64,000 bases of DNA. Source: Paragonimus skrjabini miyazakii (Eukaryota > Platyhelminthes > Trematoda > Plagiorchiida > Troglotrematidae). The stretch is taken from assembly GCA_014338405.1 (NCBI GenBank), contig JTDE01002213.1, positions 32,322-96,321 of the forward strand, written 5' to 3'. Positions 12,989 through 25,620 of the stretch are shown in pieces. Made by a program: the position numbers and the translations under genes. The notes beneath the pieces are model-generated. The model was not told where the DNA came from. It was given only the letters and a program-made list of their open reading frames with translations, and did not search any database. How positions within the stretch are numbered: position 1 is the stretch's first letter; every line of letters starts with the position of its first letter.

Positions 12989-13159
12989 CACTCTACTGGA
13001 CAACAACCACATAACTTTCAACTGCTAGATATTCAATCTGTTCACAATTCTAATCAGTTGGTTACTTCTATTGGCAGGAACATTTCAGAGCTGTTTCTAA
13101 CAAACGGTGTTCTCACATTTAGCCTATCCATCTGAAACACCGGAAAATAGCGCGACTTT

Positions 13160-13310
13160 CGCAGGTTGTTAGGCAGTCCTGGTAGTTCCTTTTGAGCACT
13201 GGCACGGAATTAGAATTGCACTCTTATGAAAACTCGTCGGTACTGCACAGCCTTACCACTGCCGGGAGTTGAACGCCAGCCACCTCTCATAATGTGACTT
13301 CGTTGACTTC
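13160..13310 (-). repeat. SINE-B copy 3
   Basis: Carries AAACTCGTCGGTACTGCACA and CTGCCGGGAGTTGAACGCCA. Its minus-strand B box (GTTCAACTCC) is the clearest in the family. The A-box side is eroded. Confidence 0.55.
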
Positions 13311-15996
13311 ACATAAACTGACCCCAGATTAAGCATGCTTGAGCGTCCATATCTTAAAGTTCAACCACTTCCGTCTGTGAGTGTTGACCTCTCCATTTGT
13401 CGCAGAGATATGGCAACCAATAGGGGAAAACTCACATTACAATATCGATAACGTGTAACTTACGGGTTTTATTGTAGTATAAAGGGTATACATCAATCTA
13501 AGTTCACTTCTTTGTTATAGCTGCTTCAAAATGTGGTCTGTCAACGGAAAACGACAATAGGGTGACACTTTAATCCGCGGTTATTTCGAAGGTCTCATTA
13601 GATACTTGGTAGTAAGTGACCGTATGGTTGAGAATTACTGCAGGTCATATAAAAATAGAGTCCGCAATACTGGCACAGAATTTGCTGCTGAAGGTATGTT
13701 GTTGGCATTTCAAGGCATTCATGTGTTGTTACAATTTTAGCAAGTATCCTCAGGAAGAAGGATTGAGAGTAATCCGGACAATATGTTTCAAAGGAGGCAA
13801 CGGTTGATGCTGATTGGTTCATTTTTAAGTCAACAATATGAACAGGTGACGACGAGTGATTGTAAACAACCTGCTTTTTGCAAGTGAGATTATTTCTCAT
13901 TCCAGGAAATTAGTTGCAACTTTTCAGCGGGTTGTGATGTAGTTTATTTCACGTACAAATAAAGACTACCAAAACTATGACGGTTTCACGACAAACTTAC
14001 GTGAATTCTGGTTAAACCGAACAAAACGACTCACTGTCAGTTTTCAATAAACGCATTTATCCGCCTCCTACAAAAATCATTAACTAAATATGAGATCGTT
14101 CTACGACTAACATAAGTTCATCCTATCATATAAGCTTTGTCGTAATATCTTTTGATATACCCAATAGTAGAGGGACCAAGGTAACCGGATTCGGATTCGA
14201 AAAGCGGACCACTGAGTAAATCTATACAATAAACAAGTAAACTTCACTTGTACCATTCCAGTTAACCGATGAAATTGTCAGTCAACAACCACTCTAGCTG
14301 ATTTCCTCACCTGTCCTTATCTAACCAACCGTCTATCTTTTTGTTCCTAATTCTGGCACTCAGGTCCAATGATGTGTTGTGCTTGTTTTAGAAGTAATGG
14401 GAAATGGGGCATGGAGACAAGGTATTTGGTTTACACTGCAACCCGCCTGCAGAACGGGCAAATAGACTGGTCGTGAAGGACGCGGGAGGAGGAGGAGGAG
14501 GAGAGGAAGAGAAGGAGGAGGAGAGAAATGACGAAGAAGGACGTTCTTTCAGGAAAATTTCGTAAACATAAACATATCCCCTAATGAGTTACTAGTGCTG
14601 ATTGACATTCGAACAGATAGAGAGTAAGTGTACCATGTGTGTTCCGGGACAAATCATGGATGAATAGATAATTTTTGCTGTGCAGCTGTAGCCCGCATCC
14701 TGCGCGCATACAAACGCACAATGAATGTACTCGGAAGGAATGACCGAGTAAACATTGAGACTACACACTCTAATTTTGCATATATGCTGGGTATGTGTGT
14801 ACTTACGTGTGGTTGCTGCATGGAAAATCCTGCCGGATGACTACGGCTGCTGGCAAGGTGGCTGAGCGTTTCTACCCAAACTGCTGAATATCCTGATTGG
14901 GAAGGCGGACTAGTTACGGTGGCACCCAAATATGTCAATCACACTAGTAATAGAAACCCTTAGCATTTCTTCACAACACTACCATAGTAACCAAGAGAGC
15001 GGTCCACGCTTGACAAGTAACATACAAATGAATACTTGACAAGTGAAACCGAAGTCATATATACATATATAATTATGTGAATAAAAAATACACTGTTACA
15101 CCCATATTTCTAATACTTCTCCCTTGGTCTGACCCTATATGAAATAATAGTTGACTGTCCAATAACTTTCTTCCTTCCCAAAGATTACATTTGAAAGATA
15201 CTGGTTCTTTCGTCTGAAGGATGTAAAGTGCATATGTTGGGCAGTGCTTCCAAATCACAAATACTAGGTGTCCATGTAAAATCGATGTAGATGATCGAAG
15301 TTACTGTTGTATTGTTACTGTTATATTTATCTTATGGATAAGCTCTGAGTGCTGGTCGTCCGAAATTAAAATTTGTTAAATAGAAGGTCGGCCACGTCAA
15401 TCAAAGAAGCACATCGTACACCAATCCAAAGTCTATCTAAATGGGGAAATGAGATAAGACAACAACCCAAACAGTCACAACAGGTTATTTAAAAGTACTC
15501 CGGCTTCAATACCACAACAGGAAATAGATTAGTTTTTAATATTACTAAGAGGTTGTTTGACATTTTATCAGGCCTGATGAGCAAATGAAGTGCCTGCAAC
15601 AAACTCACAACACTAGCCTGCGGATTGCTCATTTTTGTATTATCCCATCGCGTGCATGCACGAGGAATACATGCGTTGGGAAATTATAGCACACCGTTGA
15701 CATGGATCAGTCAAGGATATGGGTGTTCCATAGGTAGATCGATACTTTAGCAGTCCTGTTGTCAAGTGGAGACAATCGGTGAAACTAAGCTATTTCAAAT
15801 TTCGCCATGTTGTCAGCTATGAAGTTTGATGTGTTCGAAGTAATAATGTTTTCATGTTTGGATGAAGGAATTTGAGTATACATAAGGAAGTCATACGACC
15901 TCAGAATACAAATTGTGCTTCCATTCATTTCCTAAATGAAGAACACTCAGTGGGAAGACTCAACTTGACGTAAGCTAGGAATCCATTGTCTTTCGA
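13311..15996. other. No gene seen; contains the purine tract
   Basis: Apart from the purine run at 14484-14528 and a 12-bp perfect palindrome ATCAGGCCTGAT (15568-15579), nothing stands out. Part of 15550-15996 may be the 3' end of the PLE remnant, but I cannot show it. Confidence 0.5.
14484..14528 (+). repeat. Uninterrupted purine tract, (GGA)n-rich
   Basis: Forty-five consecutive purines, mostly GGA and GA units. Such tracts can adopt triplex or quadruplex-like forms. Confidence 0.9.
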
Positions 15997-16400
15997 CTAG
16001 CGTAGTAGACACCAAATTACATCGGAGAAGCAGTCAGAGTTTTCGCTGGACTTCTCTAAAACCCCTGTAAAAAAGATACTACATAGATTGGTTTTGACCT
16101 GAGTGGTGGTCATATGTAGAGAATGACTCGAATCTACCGGGTGCGATAGCATGGCATTGGTGACACATTTCGTTATTCCACTGTTGAGCCAAGCTGGGTG
16201 GTGTTCCCGGACCCGTTTAGATAGGCCTCTGGTCGTGCGGCCAACATACCGGCTTCCACAGAAACAAGTGAATGAGTATTCACAAGACGAGGCTGCAGAA
16301 CCAGGCACTTTATCTTTTAGGCATGGGCATAGAACCGGAATGGACGTAAAGTGGACACGCAACTTAGCAGCGTAAAATGCTATATTACTTGTATTTGTGA
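15997..16400 (-). pseudogene. Degraded PLE GIY-YIG endonuclease remnant, a different family
   Basis: The minus-strand frame 15997-16362 (121 codons) reads LRVHFTSIPVLCPCLKDKVP, then SCEYSFTCFCGSRYVGRTTR and LSKRVREHHPAWLNSG. This is the GIY-YIG signature of Penelope-like elements, with a CxC pair before the YVGRT strand. It differs clearly from the copy at 59-62 kb, so it is a separate and older lineage. Downstream residues (VTNAMLSHPVDSSHSLHM) still resemble the family's C-terminal part. I see no RT upstream (above 16400) and no flanking repeats. It is a 5'-truncated relic and is not expected to be expressed. Confidence 0.7.
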
Positions 16401-18468
16401 GCTTACGCGTGATAGTTTTGGCTAACGTATTGCTCTTGAAGGGTTATCCGATGTGCATGATTTTCTTTTCTACTTAGTGCAGCTGTGAGATATTGGTTGT
16501 CTTTGGCGTTTTACTGATAAATATGCTCAGAGTTGTTATCATAAAAGTACCATTTAAAAATGTTTAGCTCTCTTTAATTATCCGACGGGGTAAGAATCCT
16601 AATTCTCTCAGACACAGACACATGTCAATTGACAGACGTACGTATACTGATGTTAAACTCTTGTTCACTGAGGAGACTAGGCCAGTACCATCGTCATCTA
16701 GGAGGAACCCCACAACTGTATACGCCAATGCCAGAAGGATATATGGTTTCAACTATTCCTGCGGAGGAACGTATTTTGGCTGTTTATCGGAGTAAATGGA
16801 AACACGCATTAATGAGCAAACCCACAACAGGTCAATTGATTCAGCAAACTGACCTCACGCGGTACCAATCCACTGAAGAAACGGTAGTCTGTGTGCAGAA
16901 ACAATTGAACATCTCTCTCGCTTCGCCTCAGTGAATTTTACTCTAGTTAGCTATTTTAAGCTGCGTTTTACTCTTCACTGACTTTTATCACTAACTTCCA
17001 TTATCCGCGCCTTTCCGACCACAAACTTTTACCAATTAGCCTACGATTCTAATGTCTTGAGAGTTCCACGCCAATACCAACATCACGATTCTATCATCAA
17101 ACCTACTGTATTCTATACTCGTTGATAAGGTCGCCTGATACCATAAGCATGTAAAATTCCCGCCGTAGTAAGTACGCCTATCCAAGACACCTTCTGTTCT
17201 TCTACTCTCTTTTTTAACCGCAGCACTGCTTCATCCCCTAGGTTTTTAGTTTTATTTAGGCTTTATTTGTTCCGACAAATTTATTCCACCATGTACACTT
17301 TAGAATGGTGAGTTGTCGGTCAGATGTATTTTTGTTGACTAAGAGTCACTGGAGCATACTGTCGATGTCCGGCTTGTCCTGCTTGTCCATCGTGAATTCG
17401 TGCTAATGGTTTTCTCATGCCGCGTTTCCTAGTGCTGTAGCTCTGTAGTTTGCTGACTAACTCAATAAATGATGTTGGTTTCAGAACATCATATCTTTGG
17501 GTTTTCAACTTTCGGCCCGTGTTATTGTGAGGCTCAGAACTGCAGGGGAAATGCTGATAGGTAAAATAAATTTTGAAGTCGAAACCAGTGAAAAGATTCC
17601 ACTTATAAGTATCCTGTTTTGTCCGGCGTTTATACTTTTTACGCTGGTCATCTATTGTGTATATAACCTATGTATGGTATATTGCAGTTGGAACTACATG
17701 TAGGATGCTCGCGAAAATAAAGCTGTATGACCGAACACATCCTAATTCTTGTTTGATCATGCAATGAGTTCGTTGCATTAAAGGTACAAACGCAACCAAT
17801 CCGATTAGTCTAGGTATAATTGTAGGCTTTACTGATATAGCAAAGCTAAATTTTAAATCAGGCGGCTAGTTGGCCATTCTTTGTGGATGTCTACGGAGAA
17901 ATTGCAACAGATCCAGAAACAGCAACGAAGAGAAAATCTCCGAATGCCATAGGAATTTTGTTTTTCCCGGACATTGTTGAAAAGAAATTTTGAGATCCTG
18001 TCGTTCTCGGTTTGCAAACAGCTATTTTCAACATGTTTACTGCTAAATAGGAAACCAAAAATTTTTGCGTTCACGAGCAACATTTTCTGCATGATAGCAA
18101 AGTGATACGATAAACAATGTTGTGGGTGATTGTTTGGAGCATGCTTGACTGATTACTTGGTTGTCTGATTGACTGGTTGATAATAAGTGTGTGAAGAAAC
18201 TAGTGTTGCACTCCATAACATGATAAGAACATTTTGCAGTTTGCTTGTCAGCTCTTGAATATTCTGTGGTTGTCAATCATAGCTACCATTCGGTCTGTGT
18301 GATGACGACCACAACAAGGCTGTTACTACTTTACTTTACGTAATTTTCGGATAGTGTAGAACTGATGCTGGTAGATTCAGAGCGCCCGGATGCACACTAG
18401 GTGGTATGCTGATCAAAGAGGTCCACGTTTTGTCGGTGAGGACCAGAAATGTCGGCGTCTGTAGCTTA
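16401..18468. other. No recognisable feature
   Basis: A 101-codon frame (16629-16934 plus) has no recognisable motif. Confidence 0.5.
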
Positions 18469-18711
18469 TCACAAAACTACTGGTTTACTGGTTTGGTCTC
18501 TCATTTGAAACAGACAAACCGTACACCTCAGTGTAGCTTGTAGACGCCGAAGCCGCCAGATCACCATGTGCTGTTTAGTCAATGAACCACATCCACGCGT
18601 TTCATGGTGCCGCATTCTTAAATGTTGCCCATGCAAGATGGCGTTGCCTAGGTAAGTAAAATGGACATAAGCACGAACATGTTTTAGGAGAGATCCTCCC
18701 CCCACAGCCAA
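18469..18711 (-). pseudogene. Possible LINE RT C-terminal remnant
   Basis: The 80-codon minus frame contains HFTYLGNAI, resembling the FxYLGSxI strand after the RT palm in RTE/CR1 elements. Further on come WRLRRLQATLRC and VCLFQMRDQT, which align loosely with LWRRxxIRLSxKGRVY and VLLYGCETW. Order and spacing fit, identity is low, and no RT core is visible upstream. It could be chance similarity. Confidence 0.35.
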
Positions 18712-19807
18712 TTAATCCACGTCAATCAACAGCACACTGGATTGGATTTTGGGCTCGGCAGTTGGTTATGTAGTGAACAGACAATGTATTCGAATTTTAA
18801 ACTTGCACATAATAACCGGAAAAGCAACATTTTTGGATGTACATACACACACACAGGGTTTCTCCGGTCGTAAAAACAGGGAACTCACTTGTTTTGAGTG
18901 AAACAGTGATAGACGGGAGTCTGAAAATAGGTAGCCTGATAATAACTGACACTCACAATTTTATTGTGAGAATGATCACGGTGAATGAAATCATAAAGTC
19001 CAGTCCTACTCAAAATCTGTTGTCAAATAATGCTATGCCCCCAGATGACATTCAACCACTCTGCAGTTACCCAATGCTTTGTCTACTAGACGCAACTGTT
19101 TTCATAAGAGTTTAGATTCAAACACGTCACGGTTTGGAACTGGTGAATAATTTCACATTCTTTGAAAATTCAACCGAAATCTCATTACCATTCGCGTCTT
19201 CTCATTCAGTAAAATGTCATATTTTGTTCCGATCAACTAGGAAGTTTGTTTTTGTCAGTGGCAGCCCATATTGGATTAGGCTTGGCGGAGGCCGAAGTGA
19301 AAGCGATGTTCAAGCGTAAATCCAAAATCCGTCGATTTATGTGATCCTGTTTGAACTAACAAAAGGACTGGAGTCTGACCAGGTAACTTTCAAACTGAGC
19401 TTTAGAGTTTCGTCCTTTTGACTACCAGCCATAGGAACATTGTTTCAGGCATTACAAATAAGTTTGATTGTAGAAGATTTATCTCTGTAAGGATTGAGTA
19501 ACGGCTAAAATCACTATGTAAGATGCATGCTGGTAAAACAATTCACCCGTTTTCGTCAGTTGCATATGCAAACAGATCAGCGAATACAGAAATTACCGTG
19601 TTCGTATAGGTGAAATATTGACTTTCGCCTTATCATAAAGTTTCAGGCTAATGTGTAACACATCTTCGAACGTTTGATTAAATGATTTCTAACATGCATC
19701 ACATCATTCTGCATCCAGTATATGCTTGCTTCTACATTTTTGGTACGGTTCCAACATTTGGTGACTGGGTGTATTCATGGGCATAATTAAGTGCCGTTTA
19801 GGTACTG
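18712..19807. other. No recognisable feature
   Basis: Short frames only. Confidence 0.55.
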
Positions 19808-20366
19808 TGTTTTTTCCAGTCATGAAGAGATAATCGTACCAGGTAAGCTTGTTTGCGGCATTTTATTAGCTGGTAAAGTACAACACCGTGTTCATCAGGC
19901 TTGGTAGAAAATGGATCAAAGGAGCAAGTTAGCATTCAAGTAACTTTCGGTTGATAAATGAAGCCTAGTTGGAAAAGGTTAAATCCCGTTAGCTGTAAGA
20001 AGTTCCCAACGGGATCATCGGAAACACTTGGTAGTGTTGGGACCGCAATAGGCGATTGGTCTGTGAATTGGTTTACTGCGCAAACTCCCGTACAGGTCAT
20101 GTCAAGAATTATACCACAAACGCGTACACTCATTTGCACAGCAGACATGCATTCACATCCATTGGGTTACAGTACGTTCTCATTCGCCTTGTTGGAGGTT
20201 CTCACACAGCACGTATACACTATTCCAAGTCTCTTTTTGTCCGTCGTCTTCCTGGCGTTAGGAGCTTGCCTTTTTGTTCCTGAATGTCGCCTGTAGGTAA
20301 TATACTACTTGTGTGCGCTATACTACTAACAACAAAACTGACTGTTATACAACACCCCTCCCAGTT
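19808..20366 (-). mobile_element. Candidate gypsy-type LTR with adjacent polypurine tract and end of pol
   Basis: On the minus strand a 51-codon frame, beginning near 20504 with MGNLTANARTSS, ends in RNLRTGRGVV and a stop. The purine tract AACTGGGAGGGG (20355-20366) overlaps the end of that frame. The next bases, TGTTGTATAACA (20343-20354), look like the start of an LTR, and AATAAA occurs about 500 bp further on (near 19864-19869). A TG...CA-bounded unit would end at about 19808. The opposite LTR, primer-binding site and integrase were not found, so this is a hypothesis built on layout. Confidence 0.3.
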
Positions 20367-20519
20367 CTGAGGTTCCTTGGTTCCTCTGCATCTGTTGACG
20401 ACTCATGTGCGATCGACGCGGTGTTTTCTTCCAGATTATTGATCTTCTGGTTCGCCGCGCCTGAACTCGTTCTAGCATTGGCCGTCAGGTTTCCCATCAA
20501 ACATTTAACTTAAACCATA

Positions 20520-22929
20520 CTAGTCACATGTCTTCTGTCATCTCTACCCGTGCCATCTCGTTCAATGAAGCCGCTGACGAGTATATCACATCACAAGCGT
20601 TGTTAGTTTTCACCTCCGTACTTCCTGTTTACCTGATGTATCTCATACGGCTAAGGCAACCAAAAAACTTCAGAATACACTTTAACACCAACAAGTAAGT
20701 GTTTCGTTTTTTAGTTCTTTGTAGGGTCATAATAAAAATTATTTACGCAAGACATTCAGTGTGCAGATCGTGTTTACAGTCCAGCAGTTGCTCATCCAAG
20801 TTCGAGAAACGTAATTCCAACAACAGAATCTCTCTACCAGCAATTTCTTTCACTAACGTGATAATCTCTTCTTGCCAAATCAGTTCGCATCTTAGACTTG
20901 CTATTATCACACGATGAGCACTAACTAGAACCACATTGACTGGTAACGGTAGGTTACTGAAGCGAACCTTAAAGCAGTCATTTTGTGTAACTGGCGTGTT
21001 ATACTCCTTATCTCAGACTGGTAATTTTGCATGTATCAGCAATTACAGTTATGAGATAAGTAGTGATTCTCACTTGGAGACAGACAGTGGTTTCTCTCGC
21101 TCTAGTTTAAAATTATAAAATACAAGGAGCCTGGACTGATCCTGAACAGGAGATCTTTGGATCACGACAACAAGATGTCATGCTGCTGCGTGCCATTGTA
21201 CACTGATGTATCGCGAAGCACTCTAGATGTGTTGTGTGAATGACTGTGATAACTACCAATTGCCAAGCAAGAGAAGCTAATTCTGAGAAAAAGAGAAATA
21301 CATTAGCTTATCAGCGAGTGTGAACAATCCTGTACAATACCTCATTGAATTAAGATTACGTCGCAGGTCGTTGATGATATGCCTTATGAGCACTTCATTG
21401 GTTCTAAGTTCCAAGCACAGGAAATCGATAAAAACTGCTAGAACTAACATATAAAAGAAACTAAATAAAACAGCGAATTAACGAAACTGCGATTAGATAA
21501 TTGCGACAGTGTATGTATTAGTGTATGGCTGAAAAAGATGGTTTAAACACAAACAGATTGTCAACTTCATGATTTATCCTGGAGTTTTGATTTCCAATGA
21601 TGATGAAGTAAGCTGTCAAACTGGATACTACGATTCATCTGGTTCCGTAACCTGTCAGAGTTTTACCGCTCACTTTCAAACTAGTGGTTCCACATGGAAT
21701 TCTTTTTTTGCCTGAACTCATCAAGTAACAACCAGAGTTGTGTTGCGAGGTGATTATATACGCAATAAACTGAAACAAAACCAGTCTTAATGTTATTGTG
21801 AACTAAACAGACCATAAAATACGGTAAACTCTCGTTTTCGTCTTGAACTCATACGTCTAACTATCTGGATGCAGTTATAGGTTGTTGCTTCCTACTTACC
21901 AACGAAGTGGTAAAGTGCTACAAACCCAGAGTATTATTGAAAGACTTCAACAAGTATTATTGATCATGAATACTAGAAAGTAGGAACATCCAATAGCCTA
22001 ATGCCGTTAATTCACCTATTTCCTTAGCGGGATTTATGCATAAGTATGAGCACTGTTCAGACTTACCATGTTTGCAGATGTTGAAATTTGGCTACGTTGG
22101 TTTGCCTCAGGACAAAAAACGACTGAAAAAGTGAAGTGATAATCAACAGTTAAAGAGTTATTTCCTCCAACAAAATGATTTATTTTACATAGGTATTTTT
22201 TCTTTGTTTGTGTACACATTTAACAGGATTGGCAGTGCGATTGTGTAAGCATGCAGGTTGTAAACATTCCTGACGCTAATAACACGTCTCTTACATCCTA
22301 GAATCCGTATTGAACGTGCAGCACTTTCACCTATATCTACTTCACAAGGGGAACAAATCGATGAGGCATGAGGCATAATCAAGGTTGTAGAGGATAGAGG
22401 TCTACTGGAATCCCCTTTGCTATGAACTTGGAGAGTGACGACGGTCTTTCACAGCTCCTACGGGGCTGCATCCCTTTCCTCAGGCCACTAATATGTAGTT
22501 CCTTATTCTAGTCTACAGCTGAAACATCAAACTTTGCATGAGAGTACCAAGAGTCACGTAGTTGTCTTTCCCTAAAATTTATAGACTAACTTGATTTTAT
22601 CTATTTTGGCAGCTTCCTTGTTTTTGTTGCACCCGGAACTTATAGTTTACTTCTTGCCCTCTATGCTGACCAAGCCAACAATACTAGTCTTTATCAGAAA
22701 GTAAATCACAAATGTGGTGATGTCTGTGAAAGTAAATTTTTGTTTGCATATCGCTCCACTCAGTCATCTTCAAAATCACAGCTGGAAGCTCTGTATTTTA
22801 CCCAACCTATCCATCACTAATAGCTTCTAGCTCAGGTAATATTGTGATGGATTGTCAAACCGGAGGTGGGAGTATTCCAGTAGTCGACAGAATACCTCAA
22901 CGCGGGGGAAGCACGTCCCAAAGCTCACA
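20520..22929. other. No recognisable feature
   Basis: If the LTR hypothesis at 19.8-20.4 kb is right, pol should lie here on the minus strand. I see no RT, RNase H or integrase motif. Confidence 0.5.
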
Positions 22930-23270
22930 GCGAGCGGACTGGGGACAGCATGGGCGACCGGATGAGTCATCGCTCAACTGGATCGGACTAACGGGTGAGA
23001 AATGGCAGGTAAAATGGGATAAACGACGAGATCGGAGGCGCGATTATTTCAACACTCGCAGGAATATCTCCACACAGTCGTAGAGTACGGTCAAAGCCTA
23101 CGGTAGATAGATGGCGGACAATGCGAGCGATTGGACGATTCATCGCTCAACGAGATTGGACCAACGAACGAAGAATGGCAAGCGGAAAACCTCCCGATAG
23201 AAAGCGCCGATCACACACATATACCGGGCAGAAGTGCACACGACGTGTGAACGGAAACCGGAGGGTGTTG
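22930..23270 (+). repeat. Diverged tandem duplication, period about 173 bp
   Basis: TCATCGCTCAAC occurs at 22967 and 23140. The sequence around both can be aligned: CTGGATCGGACTAACGGG against GAGATTGGACCAACGAAC, then GAGAAATGGCAG against GAAGAATGGCAA. It is more GC-rich than its surroundings and open in two frames (22844-23083 and 23121-23474), with Arg-rich translations that I do not recognise. Confidence 0.6.
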
Positions 23271-23474
23271 TGGACAGGAATTCTGACTCACAAATGCAAT
23301 TGCGCACGTGGAATGGTCACTAGCGAGTTGGACAATAAAGACTGTGCATTATTGGACGCCTTTTCTCTACAATATGATGCAAAGAAATCAACACCCATAA
23401 TTATGTGCCCCTTAAGATCATTTGTCTTACGTCGTTTGAGTAAACTGGTGCGTCGCAGAGGTGTTAGTGGCTAA

Positions 23475-25383
23475 CTGCTTTTCATAAAGTCGATATACCA
23501 GGTATGACAGTTAATTTAACCACTTGTTGCCCATAGTTTGTTGCTCATAATTCCTCAACTTGCTAGTTAAACGTTATCTGGTGCAGCAGTGAAATCTGAA
23601 GCAGATCAGTCAATCCTCAAAAGTGAGCTCTGGATCATCTGTTTACAGAGTTGTGTGAGGTTCCCACTCCTGCAACTACCTCCAATCTCACGTTTTTCCC
23701 GCGTATTGTGCATGACGAGTAGGAAATTCGACGTGAACCTCGAAAAGTACATTTTAGATCCAGACTTGCTCTTCAGGATAAATGATTTTGTAGACTATGT
23801 GGAGAAGGACATTTTTACGTTAATATCTTCCCGCATTGGATTGCTTCACCTCAAAGTTTAGATCGAAGACCACTCATTTTGACACTGTTGAGGTATCTAT
23901 TCTGGGAAACTGCAAAGGGCAAAAGGTGAACGATATTCCGTTATCGCTTCGTCTGTCTATTATATATGGGATTTTGTTTGATGTGTCAACTGGTATGCGT
24001 TTGGATCTATACTGATCAACATACATCGAGACAATTTTTTTTCTAGAGGCACTTCCAGTTGTCCAAACAGTTGTGATTTTATGTTCATGACGAATAAAGT
24101 TCTACGAGATTGTACAATTTCATCTAGATTGGGTAAGCGCAAACAGCGTACAAATCATAGAAAGTTTTGACGAAAGTCAAGCACGACCTGAACATTGTCG
24201 ATAACCTCTATTGACTGTTTTTCTAACTCATCCCAGTTACTGTCTTCTTATTTATTATGTTGTAATTAACTTGGTGATCAAACACAGAAAACTAGTCTTG
24301 TTCGCTACTTTGTCGTTCTCATTTACTAGAGGGTCCAGCTTTCGGCATTTTTAGGTTAGATACAGGCCGTGTACTATCGGGCGATCCATACCTAGACGGC
24401 AGGCGTAGCTGATGCACTTAGGCTCGAACCCTCAAACGTGTGATTTGTACTCAACATTGATATAACTGAACAAACTGAAACAACGACTTTATCCACCAAA
24501 TATACGAATACATTTTCCTGGTAAGTTGGATGTCATGAGACGAACGTCAAATCAAACAAACTTCATTCATACTTTTTGGAACTCAGGAACAATGTAGAGT
24601 TTTCTTTACAATGTTATCACTTCTTCTGGTTTACAGACGCACAGGCAAGAAAGTGATCTCAAACGATTTTTTCATCTTGCCATGCTGTTTATCCGTTTAC
24701 AGATGACAGTTGAATGAAGAATGGAGTGTCTGTGAAGATGGATGGCGTTTGCCTGAACGGACCGACTGTCACTTGTTCAACAAGACAATCAATTAGACTG
24801 TCAAAAACCTAAACTACTGGTGCCTCTTAGCAATTTGTGTGCTGTTTACTAGTTACTTTGTTTGTATGCCAGTTGAAGATGAACGCATCACTCCACTAGT
24901 TTCTGCTGTTTTTGTATTGTATGATTGGATCCCACTTCATTTGGTTTTTCTCAAAATAAATATATTGGAAATTTAATAGACTACTTGGATGTGTGTAATA
25001 AGGAGTATAGAAACGGAATAGTGAGCTTTTGAATAATTGTTTGCTGGTTAAGTTCAGCCCCTTGAAGCTGCAAATCGATTCATCGTTAAAATCATCCACA
25101 CGATTAGACACCGGTTACCAACAGTGGACTACATTTACATGACGGTAAAATAGAAAATCCTCACGAGTTCAGAGGACTTAACCAGTGCTGAAAAGCCGAA
25201 GGATATTGGATGGTATATACTCAGCCAATCTCAATATATGACGAAAACCAAACAGGTATAGGCAAGCCACTCAAAACGCGGATCACTTATAAGAGGTTTT
25301 AGTGATAAGCAGTCAAAGATTCGATAGAACTGCACTAGAAATCATTCACAGTTGATTTGGGCATTCACAGTTAGACTGGATTT
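23475..25383. other. No gene seen; possible weak repeat at 24366-24480
   Basis: The run CCCTCAAACGTGTGATTT near 24430 resembles CCCTCAAACACGTGATTT near 27981, hinting at another dispersed repeat. Read on the minus strand the first has GGTTCGAGCC, like a pol III B box. Nothing else seen. Confidence 0.4.
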
Positions 25384-25620
25384 TAGTTAGCTCTTTTCAG
25401 AAATAAACACTAGATTCAAGTTTTGCCTTTGCTTCAGGTGATCAGCAGTACATATACTTCACGTAACCGTGAGTTGAACTTTGTGTTATATTTTTGTGAG
25501 GCAATATTGGTTAAAACTGTGTCATAGAGTGCATCCTAGGCACGGCCGAATTATCGCATCTGAATGCTCGGTTATATTTACTTTTGAGTAATCTCGAGAG
25601 GCTCAAGTGAGGTACCACAT
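25384..25620 (-). repeat. SINE-B copy 4
   Basis: Aligns over its length with the copy at 50.8 kb, for example GAAATAAACACTAGATTCAA and GCACGGCCGAATTATCGCAT. It is strongly diverged in the tRNA-like part. Confidence 0.55.

Noticed and set aside
15574..15595. CTGATGAG, a possible hammerhead strand
   Set aside because: No GAAA strand at suitable distance. The site is part of a short palindrome and on the opposite strand to the nearby PLE remnant.
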